From: Syntrophomonas sp. UBA1376
GTDB taxonomy: Bacteria; Bacillota; Syntrophomonadia; Syntrophomonadales; Syntrophomonadaceae
DNA: 14,486 nt
Assembly (NCBI GenBank): GCA_002305535.1
Contig: DBRE01000030.1
Location: 1-14,486 of the forward strand
Direction: 5' to 3'
A program made the translations under genes and the position numbers. The notes beneath the pieces are model-generated. The model saw only the letters and a program-made list of their open reading frames with translations. It did no database searches and was not told where the DNA came from. The number at the start of each line of letters is the position of its first letter. Within the stretch, counting starts at the first letter, position 1. Below are positions 7,383 through 13,750 of the stretch, in pieces.

Positions 7383-8165
7383 CTATCTACCTTTGAACTG
7401 TGGTGGGCGCTTTTCAATAAAAGCAACAATGCCTTCATGGTGATCCTCAGTAGCAAAACTTTCTGCCCATAATCCAATTTCCAATTCCAGACCTGATTTA
7501 AGATCCAATTGTATTCCTGTATCTATAGCTATTTTGGCGAATTCGAGAATTACGCTGGAATTCTTAATAAAACTTGCTGCCATAGCCTGTGACTCTGTTA
7601 ATAAGTCGGCCACGGGTACCACTTTGTTGACCAAGCCTATTGCAAGAGCTTCCTGAGCACTGATCATTTTGCCGCTGAAAATCAATTCCTTGGCTTTGGC
7701 AACTCCAATAAGGCGAGGAAGTCTTTGGGTACCTCCACCACCCGGAATAAATCCTAATCCAATTTCCGGTTGGCCTAATCTAGCATTTTCCGCCGCAATT
7801 CTTATATCGCAACACATGGCAACTTCCAGTCCGCCCCCCAATGTATACCCGTTTAAGGCAGCGATAGTGGGTTTCGGACAACTGGCGATCACCTCTTGGG
7901 TAGCATTATTTCTAACTGACACCTGTCGGGCTTCGTAGAAACTGCAATCCGCAAATTCTTTAATATCTGATCCCGCTGCAAAGGCTTTCTCACCTTTGCC
8001 GGTAAGGATTATAGCTCGGACAGCCTCATCGGATATAGCATCTTCAAAAGCCGTTCTTAACTCAGCAAACACTTGTCCATTTAGAGCATTTAGAGCCTGG
8101 GGACGATTAATAGCAATCAAGGCGATCTGACCATTTACGCTGTATTCTAATGTTTGATAAGGCAC
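7383..8165 (-). CDS. crt: Enoyl-CoA hydratase/isomerase (crotonase family)
   Basis: The 260-residue product is a typical crotonase, adding water to a 2-enoyl-CoA to give the 3-hydroxyacyl-CoA. Seen in order are NRPQALNALN (residues 20-29), the oxyanion-hole loop AAGSDIKEF (63-71), GYTLGGGLEVAMCCD (106-120) with catalytic Glu114, GQPEIGLGFIPGGGGTQRL (131-149) with catalytic Glu134, and a terminal EKRPPQFKGR. Both acids needed for hydration are present. I favour the GTG at 8165 as start, because GGGAG lies 9 nt upstream; the TTG three codons earlier (8174) directly abuts that Shine-Dalgarno. It is the first gene of the catabolic set and is followed by hbd after a 25-nt gap with its own AAGGAGG. 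Confidence 0.93.
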   Translation of the reverse strand: MPYQTLEYSVNGQIALIAINRPQALNALNGQVFAELRTAFEDAISDEAVRAIILTGKGEKAFAAGSDIKEFADCSFYEARQVSVRNNATQEVIASCPKPTIAALNGYTLGGGLEVAMCCDIRIAAENARLGQPEIGLGFIPGGGGTQRLPRLIGVAKAKELIFSGKMISAQEALAIGLVNKVVPVADLLTESQAMAASFIKNSSVILEFAKIAIDTGIQLDLKSGLELEIGLWAESFATEDHHEGIVAFIEKRPPQFKGR

Positions 8166-8202
8166 AATAGTCAACTCCCATAACTAGGTAATTTGTCAGA
8201 TA

Positions 8203-8232
8203 ATTTAACCTAACCTAAGGGTAACGTGTAAA
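8203..8232 (-). promoter_or_regulatory. Possible sigma-A promoter of the crt gene set
   Basis: On the minus strand TTTACA (8227-8232) is followed after 18 nt by TTAAAT (8203-8208), about 40 nt upstream of the crt start. The -35 matches five of six consensus bases, but the -10 only four, so this is a moderate to weak candidate. The inverted repeat at 8293-8310 lies roughly 100 nt upstream of the expected transcription start. Confidence 0.35.
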
Positions 8233-8292
8233 AATGTATGGGTCTACGCATCTGGTTTCCAAATGGTCAATTGTCCCGGCAATGTTTCACAC

Positions 8293-8310
8293 TTTTCAAC
8301 AAATTGAAAA
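8293..8310. promoter_or_regulatory. Inverted repeat, candidate operator of the crt gene set
   Basis: TTTTCAA and TTGAAAA are exactly complementary 7-bp arms around CAAA. On the minus strand the right half reads TGTTGAAAA, sharing the TGTTGAA core with the inverted repeat at 13176-13199 in front of the dehydrogenase gene. A shared regulator site is inferred; the repeat itself is plain in the sequence. Confidence 0.45.
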
Positions 8311-8533
8311 TTACCTGTTCCAAGTAAATAACACTACCGGTAGCCCAGCTAATACCCTGTCTTAGTTGGGTCATACAGATTATTTAGTTTTGGTTTGATT
8401 CTTGGTTAAATAAGGTATTAAGAGTAATTCCCCTTAGAAACGGGGTATGTAGAAAGAAGAAATGAAGATATATAGGGGGTTATAATTACTATGTTTCCAA
8501 AAGAAGAAAAACTAAAGAACAAGGTTCGAAATG

Positions 8534-9097
8534 CTACGCATGTAAAAACACAATAATGATCTGAGCACCATTCTCGGTTACTGGAAGAACCATGTGTTCT
8601 TGCGTGGCTTGAAAAAACCCGGTATCACCCTCATAAAGAGTGTACTCTTCATCACGAAATCGCAGACGAACAGCACCTTCCACAACATAGAGAAACTCAT
8701 ATCCATTATGGGTAACATATCTCTGTGCAGATATAGCTTCCTTTCCGATCACTAAGAGGAAAGTATCGATATCACTGGAGCCAGCCATGCCAAAGTACTT
8801 GTAACCTGATCTGCCTGGCACACCCGCTACCAAGTGTTTTCGTTCTCTTTCCCGTACTATAGTGGCCTTCTTTTTGGTTGCCAAGGAACTTTCTTCTAAT
8901 AATTCGTACAGACTAATGCCAAGTTCCCGTGCAATATTCATGAGTAGATCCAGGTGAATTGTAGCCTTATTGCTCTCAATTTTACTGATCATACTCTTGC
9001 TCACATTGCATTTTTCGGCTAATTGGGTCTGGGACATACCTGCCTTTTTCCGGAGAAGTTTTATTCGATTGGCAACAGTCTGTTGTACACTGTCCAT
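8534..9097 (-). CDS. XRE-family transcriptional regulator with C-terminal cupin domain
   Basis: The 187-residue protein has an N-terminal helix-turn-helix of the Cro/C1 type (residues 6-66; recognition helix within SQTQLAEKCNVSKSMISKIE). A basic linker (KKKATIVRERERKH) follows, then a small-molecule-binding cupin barrel (about 112-186) with motif 1 HNGYEFLYVVEGAVRL and motif 2 GDTGFF-EHMV. This architecture is typical of local regulators that sense a metabolite and control adjacent catabolic or transport genes. I chose the ATG at 9097 because CGGAGGG sits 6-7 nt upstream; the frame can be extended 21 codons, but without a ribosome binding site. It is transcribed on its own promoter after the MFS gene and precedes the crt set, so either gene set, or both, could be its target. 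The effector is unknown. Confidence 0.9.
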   Translation of the reverse strand: MDSVQQTVANRIKLLRKKAGMSQTQLAEKCNVSKSMISKIESNKATIHLDLLMNIARELGISLYELLEESSLATKKKATIVRERERKHLVAGVPGRSGYKYFGMAGSSDIDTFLLVIGKEAISAQRYVTHNGYEFLYVVEGAVRLRFRDEEYTLYEGDTGFFQATQEHMVLPVTENGAQIIIVFLHA

Positions 9098-9159
9098 ATG
9101 GGGCCCTCCGTATCGCAGACAATGGCGCATCAATCCTATTATGAATTGATTTGCACACA

Positions 9160-9188
9160 ATTATAACCTTTTGACAATATTAGTGTAA
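9160..9188 (-). promoter_or_regulatory. Sigma-A promoter of the XRE-cupin regulator
   Basis: On the minus strand TTACAC (9183-9188) and a perfect TATAAT (9160-9165) are separated by exactly 17 nt, about 60 nt upstream of the regulator's ATG. The sequence ATTGTC recurs three times between 9110 and 9205 on this strand, around the promoter, and could be an autoregulatory site; that last point is weak. Confidence 0.7.
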
Positions 9189-9239
9189 TTCCGACAATTT
9201 ACTATTCACCTTCACAAGATATGATATCACAAAATCTCT

Positions 9240-10502
9240 TTAGTATCCTCTGCGCATCATGATTAAACTACAGAGGGCTCCCAAAATGCCAAATAGTGTC
9301 AAATACATTAAACCCACCCCATAGCTACCACTCCATTGTATCAACCCGCCAATAATAACAGGTGCGGCAGCTGAGATCAGATTGGCAATACCGTTTACCA
9401 TTCCAGTACCCGTACCCATAAGGTGGGTAGGAAAGGTTGATTGCACAATAGTCCATATAGGAGCATAGAACATCTGATTAAATATTGGCGCTGATACTAC
9501 CAAGGCTGCTGCCAGGAAATTGGAGCTTACCAGGGCAGCTAGTAGTATGCATAAGGACGCACCGGTCAGGCCCACAATACCAAATATGGAACGCTTGGAT
9601 AGACGGTCAGAGATGAAGCCGCCTAGAAATACGCCCAGAGCAGCTGAACCGTAAGGAATTGATGCTAACCATCCTAACGATTCCAGGGAAAAGCCGCGTG
9701 CTACGGCAAGGTATTGCGGAACCCAGGTGACGATCCCCCACCAGATGGATAAATAGGCACTGTAAGCAACCAGGATCAGCCAGAATGTTGATGACTGCAA
9801 TATCGGTTTAATGGCCTTGGTAACACTTGAGTCGGCTGTAAGTTTTTGTCCCGGCGGTACCGCTTCTTGCAAATACTGCTTTTCGCTTTTTTTGATATAG
9901 GGATTTTGCTTGGGGTAATCGGTCACCATTTTGTTAAACAAAGGTATTAGGAATATGAATCCTAATACTCCAGCCAAATAAAGAACATATTCCCAGCCCC
10001 AAACAGCTATTAAATAGGTGAAAATTGGCCCAGCCAGTAGTGGTCCTATACATCCCATACCATAAACGGCATTAGCTTTGCCACGTTCTTCCACAGGAAA
10101 CCAGTTGCTCACAATAATACTCTGGGTGGGATAGTGAATGCCCTGCCCGATCCCCAGCAGAATTCTGGCTGACAGCATGATCGCAAAACTACCAGCCAAA
10201 GCACCCATAAACATGGCTGAAGCGGCAATAAACAATCCCAGGAGCATCGTCTTGCGAGGCCCCAAAAGATCCCCAATGGGAGCCCCCACCACATTACTGA
10301 AGGCATAGGGGATCAAAAACAGAGTCATAAGCAAACCCTGTTTGGCTGATTGACCAACCAGGCCCAGATCAGCTAAAAACCGCTCGTCCACCAACAAAAT
10401 GCCAATATTGACCCGTTGTAAGTAGACAACGATCCAAATCAAAAAGAGTATTGATACCATAAGATAACGGTACGGAATCTTGTGAAATGTAATTTCCGGC
10501 AT
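9240..10502 (-). CDS. MFS transporter, anion:cation symporter (ACS) family
   Basis: The 420-residue protein has about 12 hydrophobic helices in two halves joined by a charged loop (residues 190-230). MFS motif A is seen after helix 2 as GAPIGDLLGPRKT (73-85) and again in the second half as GGFISDRLSKRS (294-305). The helix 1 motif VYLQRVNIG and the helix 4 stretch ARILLGIGQGIHYPTQS resemble hexuronate, glucarate and galactonate transporters (ExuT/GudP/DgoT), so the likely cargo is a sugar acid or similar organic anion taken up with protons. This fits the UxaA-type dehydratase encoded just upstream. The start is the ATG at 10502 with GGGGAGTG 4-6 nt upstream; a TTG ten codons earlier sits in the terminator U-tract. 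A terminator separates it from the dehydratase gene, so its expression may depend on read-through. Confidence 0.9.
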   Translation of the reverse strand: MPEITFHKIPYRYLMVSILFLIWIVVYLQRVNIGILLVDERFLADLGLVGQSAKQGLLMTLFLIPYAFSNVVGAPIGDLLGPRKTMLLGLFIAASAMFMGALAGSFAIMLSARILLGIGQGIHYPTQSIIVSNWFPVEERGKANAVYGMGCIGPLLAGPIFTYLIAVWGWEYVLYLAGVLGFIFLIPLFNKMVTDYPKQNPYIKKSEKQYLQEAVPPGQKLTADSSVTKAIKPILQSSTFWLILVAYSAYLSIWWGIVTWVPQYLAVARGFSLESLGWLASIPYGSAALGVFLGGFISDRLSKRSIFGIVGLTGASLCILLAALVSSNFLAAALVVSAPIFNQMFYAPIWTIVQSTFPTHLMGTGTGMVNGIANLISAAAPVIIGGLIQWSGSYGVGLMYLTLFGILGALCSLIMMRRGY

Positions 10503-10530
10503 TTTGCACTCCCCAATGCTATATCGTGGC

Positions 10531-10570
10531 AAAAAAATGAAGCCTGGCCGAGTAATACCCGGCCAAGCCT
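10531..10570 (-). terminator. Intrinsic terminator between uxaA-type gene and MFS gene
   Basis: On the minus strand AGGCTTGGCCG (10560-10570) pairs with CGGCCAGGCTT (10540-10550) through an 11-bp stem with two G-U pairs and a 9-nt loop, followed after two bases by seven T residues (10531-10537). It lies 23 nt past the dehydratase stop and just before the transporter's ribosome binding site. It probably ends most transcripts here or reduces transporter expression relative to the enzyme genes. Confidence 0.8.
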
Positions 10571-10592
10571 GACATTGTTTTAAGATTATAAA

Positions 10593-12086
10593 CTAATTAG
10601 TGACACCATCTCTTAGCATACCAATTTGACGGTATCCTTTGGCTTCAGCCAGTGACTGTTTATGACCGCTGGCAACTTCCAATATCAATTCCAACATTTC
10701 CCGAGCAGCCTGGTCAAAGTTCTTGCCTTCCAATACAACCGCGGCATTATAGTCGATCCAGTTGGTTTTGCGATTGGACATGGTGCTATTGGAACCCATT
10801 CGAATAAGAGGAACCGCGAAACCGGCGGGAGTACCTCTTCCGGTGGTAAATACCGTAACAACTGCTCCAGCTGCTTCCTGATTGGTTATTCCTACCAGAT
10901 CATTACCGGGACCGCTGATCAGGTTAAAGCCTTTAGTTTTGATGGTCTCACCATACTTTAATACATCAGTCACAATAGCCTGACCACCCTTTTGGGTACA
11001 GCCCAAAGATTTTTCTTCCAGAGTTGAGATACCTCCGGCCATGTTTCCTTGAGTAGGATTGTCATATATTACCTGGCCATATTTCTTATAGTATTCTTTG
11101 TAGTCATTAATAAGTGAGACGATCTTGTCAAACACCTCTTTATTGGCAGCCCTATTCATAAGGATATGCTCGGCGCCAAACATTTCCGGCACCTCAGTCA
11201 TTATCACTGTTCCGCCAAATCCGGTTATGATATCAGTGACTTTTCCCAGAACTGCATTAGCGGTAATTCCGGAAAAGCCATCAGAACCTCCGCAATTAAC
11301 TGCCAGGATCAAATCAGACAGTGGTCTGGTCTCACGGTGAAATGAAACAGTATATTCATAAAGTTGATCAAGCAAGTCCATACCAACAGCTATTTCGTCT
11401 TCCACTTCCTGGCTGATCATGGTCTTTATCCTCTGGGGGTCAAAATCACCCAGTATAGGGAGAAAGCTATCAAAGTTGTTGACTTCACAACCCAGACTCA
11501 CCAGTAAAACTCCACCAGCATTGGGATGTTTGGCGAGATTAGCCAGTATTTTTTGAGTGTTTAGATTATCTTCGCCCATTTGACTGCAGCCATTGGGATG
11601 AGTCAATGCATAAAAGCCATCAAAGTTCTCAGTGCGAGAGTATTTTTGATTGGCTAATTCAACCATTTTTTGAACCGGTCCATTGGCGCAGAACACCGTG
11701 GGAATAACCCAGATCTCATTACGTATGCCCACCTTCCCATCGGGGCGTCGATAACCTTCGAAGGTAGGCATATCTCCTTGCACTTCAACCGGCTTCAAGT
11801 TGGGCTGGTACACGTATTCAACCACATCAGAAAGGTTAGTTTTAACATTATGATTATGAACATATTCGCCTTGGGTGATATTCTGGATCGCGTGCCCAAT
11901 GGGATTACCGTAACGGATTACATTGTCACCCGATTTGATGTCACGAATGGCGATTTTATGCCCCATCGGGATGTCACTCAACAGGGTAATTTCCTGACTC
12001 CCATCCTTGATAGTACTTCCTTTTTCTAAAGCCTTGACTGCAATTATAACGTTGTCGTCTTCATGTACCCTTAATACGTCTGGCAT
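10593..12086 (-). CDS. uxaA: UxaA-type sugar-acid dehydratase (altronate/galactarate dehydratase family)
   Basis: The 497-residue product aligns with E. coli UxaA from end to end by eye. An N-terminal SAF-like domain (residues 5-95; MGHKIAIRDIKSGDNVIRYG, then VHNHNVKTNLSD) leads into the catalytic region with VGIRNEIWVIPTVFC, THPNGCSQMGEDNLNT (161-177), VSLGCEVNN (Cys200), NCGGSDGFSGITAN (Cys265), TEVPEMFGAE, STLEEKSLGCTQKGG (Cys363) and FTTGRGTP. These enzymes use Fe2+ to dehydrate sugar acids to 2-keto-3-deoxy acids. The domain order (SAF plus large domain in one chain) matches altronate dehydratase; the related sulfolactate lyase SuyAB is usually split. The substrate here remains uncertain because no uronate isomerase or reductase genes are present. 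I chose the ATG at 12086, 9 nt after AGGAAGGA; an ATG at 12095 is too close to it. Confidence 0.88.
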   Translation of the reverse strand: MPDVLRVHEDDNVIIAVKALEKGSTIKDGSQEITLLSDIPMGHKIAIRDIKSGDNVIRYGNPIGHAIQNITQGEYVHNHNVKTNLSDVVEYVYQPNLKPVEVQGDMPTFEGYRRPDGKVGIRNEIWVIPTVFCANGPVQKMVELANQKYSRTENFDGFYALTHPNGCSQMGEDNLNTQKILANLAKHPNAGGVLLVSLGCEVNNFDSFLPILGDFDPQRIKTMISQEVEDEIAVGMDLLDQLYEYTVSFHRETRPLSDLILAVNCGGSDGFSGITANAVLGKVTDIITGFGGTVIMTEVPEMFGAEHILMNRAANKEVFDKIVSLINDYKEYYKKYGQVIYDNPTQGNMAGGISTLEEKSLGCTQKGGQAIVTDVLKYGETIKTKGFNLISGPGNDLVGITNQEAAGAVVTVFTTGRGTPAGFAVPLIRMGSNSTMSNRKTNWIDYNAAVVLEGKNFDQAAREMLELILEVASGHKQSLAEAKGYRQIGMLRDGVTN

Positions 12087-12101
12087 GTAAATCATTCCTT
12101 C

Positions 12102-13082
12102 CTACATTTTTGTGATCACGGCAGGATTGGCTAAATTTAAGAGTCTTTCCCCTGACAGAGCCCGGATGATTTCCTGGGCGGCCTGTTGCTGCAGGCTTTG
12201 TTGGGCTTCTTCGGTGTACCAGGCAGAATGAGGTGTTATCACCACATTGGGCATATTGAGCAATTCATTTTTGGGATTCATTGGTTCCTGTTCGCTGACA
12301 TCAAGGCCAGCTCCGGCAATTTGGGCTGTGTTAAGGGCATTGATCAAAGCCATCTCATCCACTAGAGCACCTCGAGCAGTATTCACCAAAATGCAGTTCC
12401 TTTTCATCTTCGCAAAGGCCTGGTCATTGATTAAATGAAATGTTTCTCGGGTAACTGGGGCGTGTAGAGATAAAATATCGGCTGACCTCAAAACTGTATC
12501 CAAATCAGCCCGTGAAACTTGCCAAGACACGGCAGTAGTATCCTCAATATAAGGATCAAAGGCTATAACTTCCAGGCCGAACATTCTGGCCTTATCGGCT
12601 ACCATACGGGCAATACGGCCAAAACCGACCAGACCCAGTGTTTTTCCGCGTAGACGGAAAAGAGGTTTAGCCAATTTATAATCCCATGTTCCTTCACGAA
12701 CCGCTTGATTTAATTCGACTATCTTACGAGCACAGGTCAGCATCAAAGCTATGGCATGGTCAGCAATATCTTCCAGACCGTAATCAGGTATGTTACCGAC
12801 CATGATACCATGCTCAGTAGCAGCATTTAGGTCGATGCAGTCAAGTCCCACTCCATAACGCACTATCGCCCTACATTTTTTCATATGATCCATTACATTG
12901 CTGGTGATATTGGCATACTGTACTAATATGGCGTCGGCATCCCAGGTAGCTTCAATTAACTCCTGTTCGGTCTGACAGTGACACTTGATAAGCTCTGCTC
13001 CCATCTGAGCCGCGGCTTCCTCTTCCCAACGCAGTGTCTCATATTCATAATCAGTAATAACTACTTTAAGCGGAGTCGTCAT
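12102..13082 (-). CDS. D-2-hydroxyacid dehydrogenase (CtBP/phosphoglycerate dehydrogenase-like)
   Basis: The 326-residue NAD-dependent dehydrogenase interconverts a 2-keto acid and a D-(R)-2-hydroxy acid. It shows RYGVGLDCIDL (residues 75-85), the nucleotide motif GLVGFGRIAR (150-159) with Asp176 downstream (AFDPY, NAD+ preference), and the catalytic triad Arg237 (NTARGAL), Glu266 (SEQEP) and His285 (TPHSAWYT). The HSAWYT signature and length match the CtBP-like branch; no C-terminal ACT domain is present, so it is not a standard biosynthetic SerA. The ATG at 13082 is preceded by AGGGAGTG; an ATG 16 codons earlier has no ribosome binding site. The stop lies 15 nt before the dehydratase gene. 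It may act on the keto acid product of that dehydratase or on a substrate feeding the 2-hydroxyacyl-CoA dehydratase; a sulfolactate dehydrogenase role is another option. Confidence 0.9.
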   Translation of the reverse strand: MTTPLKVVITDYEYETLRWEEEAAAQMGAELIKCHCQTEQELIEATWDADAILVQYANITSNVMDHMKKCRAIVRYGVGLDCIDLNAATEHGIMVGNIPDYGLEDIADHAIALMLTCARKIVELNQAVREGTWDYKLAKPLFRLRGKTLGLVGFGRIARMVADKARMFGLEVIAFDPYIEDTTAVSWQVSRADLDTVLRSADILSLHAPVTRETFHLINDQAFAKMKRNCILVNTARGALVDEMALINALNTAQIAGAGLDVSEQEPMNPKNELLNMPNVVITPHSAWYTEEAQQSLQQQAAQEIIRALSGERLLNLANPAVITKM

Positions 13083-13128
13083 GTGAATACACTCCCTGTC
13101 GTATTTTAGGTTTATGACGCTACATATC

Positions 13129-13134
13129 ATTATA
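13129..13134 (-). promoter_or_regulatory. -10 element of the dehydrogenase/uxaA promoter
   Basis: The minus strand reads a perfect TATAAT here, 46 nt upstream of the dehydrogenase ATG. At 17-18 nt spacing the -35 position reads CCGCCT or GCCGCC, unlike TTGACA, so the promoter probably needs an activator. The inverted repeat at 13176-13199 would then be centred near -65, a usual place for one. Confidence 0.5.
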
Positions 13135-13175
13135 AAAGATTCTGATTATTAAGGCGGCTTTTGAGTGTAGAAATG

Positions 13176-13199
13176 TTCAACATTACGAAATATGTTGAA
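13176..13199. promoter_or_regulatory. Inverted repeat, candidate activator site for the dehydrogenase promoter
   Basis: TTCAACAT (13176-13183) and ATGTTGAA (13192-13199) are perfectly complementary 8-bp arms with an 8-nt spacer. The left arm is also the centre of a palindrome of its own, AATGTT-C-AACATT at 13172-13184. The repeat stands between a terminator and a promoter lacking a good -35 element. The TGTTGAA core recurs in the repeat upstream of crt. Confidence 0.55.
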
Positions 13200-13229
13200 T
13201 AAATTTAGCTTTCTTACAAGCAAAGAGAT

Positions 13230-13260
13230 AAAAAAAGACTGCCCTTTTAAGGGACAGTCT
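13230..13260 (-). terminator. Strong intrinsic terminator after the cysteine-rich protein gene
   Basis: On the minus strand AGACTGTCCC pairs with GGGCAGTCT (one bulged U) around a short A/U loop, followed by seven T residues (13230-13236). It lies 15 nt past the stop at 13276 and insulates the downstream dehydrogenase promoter. Confidence 0.88.
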
Positions 13261-13275
13261 CCGTTAGATTCTTAT

Positions 13276-13626
13276 TTATTCCTGCTTGCCAAGAATCTGA
13301 GTTATGCTCTGTTTGACTTCAGCTACCATAATACCGCCTGCATATCGCGGCTCTCCATTAATTACCGTTATTGGGTATGGATAACCCCTCTGCAATACTT
13401 GTGACATAACAGGATAATTGTCAAGTCCTTCCTTATCTACGTCAATATAGCGAACTTCTACTTGACTACCAAAGGCTTCCCGCAGATCCTCAGTCAATTT
13501 ATTAGCCATTTCCTGCTGACTGGTAGCTGGACCACACCCACTGGCTGATGGACAGGAAGTACAGTCACATCCACTGGGTACCTGGGTGCCATTGAAAACC
13601 TCTACCAGAACCCTTTCGTCTGTCAT
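13276..13626 (-). CDS. Small cysteine-rich thioredoxin-fold-like protein (YuzD/DUF1462-like)
   Basis: The 116-residue cytosolic protein begins with a beta strand (VLVEVFNGT). A cysteine cluster follows: Cys20, Cys22, Cys25 and Cys31 (pattern C-x-C-x2-C-x5-C). Then come an amphipathic helix (QQEMANKLTEDLREAFG), a second strand (VEVRYIDVD), and YPITVINGEPRYAGGI (residues 84-99), which looks like the cis-proline strand and hairpin of a thioredoxin fold. This order and length recall Bacillus YuzD-type proteins, but the four-cysteine cluster is richer and could bind a metal or Fe-S cluster. A redox or metal-handling role is inference. The ATG at 13626 has AGGGGG 7 nt upstream. It has its own possible promoter and a strong terminator, so it is probably monocistronic. 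Confidence 0.75.
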   Translation of the reverse strand: MTDERVLVEVFNGTQVPSGCDCTSCPSASGCGPATSQQEMANKLTEDLREAFGSQVEVRYIDVDKEGLDNYPVMSQVLQRGYPYPITVINGEPRYAGGIMVAEVKQSITQILGKQE

Positions 13627-13662
13627 TAATAATCCCCCTAGAATATTTGATCTTATACAGCG

Positions 13663-13691
13663 ATATTATCAGGAACCCCCTATCAATACAA
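13663..13691 (-). promoter_or_regulatory. Possible promoter of the cysteine-rich protein gene
   Basis: On the minus strand TTGTAT (13686-13691) is separated by 17 nt from TAATAT (13663-13668), 37 nt upstream of the ATG at 13626. Neither box is perfect. It lies in the 124-nt gap following the 71-residue gene. Confidence 0.35.
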
Positions 13692-13750
13692 ATAGTATTT
13701 CAGGAAATATCCATGCTTATTTTTTATCCTGTTGGAACAAGCGGTCGCTT

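Larger units (their letters stand above)
8166..8533. other. Long intergenic region upstream of the crt gene set
   Basis: These 368 nt have no credible gene on the coding strand. They hold a possible promoter (8203-8232), the inverted repeat at 8293-8310, the palindrome CTACCGGTAG at 8334-8343, and a weak CCCC/GGGG hairpin near 8430-8445 (loop 7-8 nt). There is also a 21-codon plus-strand frame beginning at 8491 (MFPKEEKLKNKV...) behind an AGGGGG; its last codons overlap the end of the regulator gene, and I do not claim it as a gene. No clear intrinsic terminator follows the regulator, so read-through into the crt set is possible. Confidence 0.5.

Noticed and set aside
8491..8556. Plus-strand 21-codon frame beginning MFPKEEKLKNKV with an upstream AGGGGG
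   Set aside because: The Shine-Dalgarno spacing is about 11 nt, the frame is very short, and it runs into the regulator gene on the other strand. Not enough to call a gene.
12102..13082. Dehydrogenase as biosynthetic phosphoglycerate dehydrogenase SerA
   Set aside because: It is too short for a C-terminal ACT regulatory domain, carries the CtBP-like HSAWYT signature and is paired with a sugar-acid dehydratase.
10593..13082. Sulfolactate degradation (SuyAB plus sulfolactate dehydrogenase)
   Set aside because: The families are related, but SuyA and SuyB are usually separate chains, this protein follows UxaA along its full length, and no sulfite handling or sulfonate transport gene is visible. 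Left as an alternative only.
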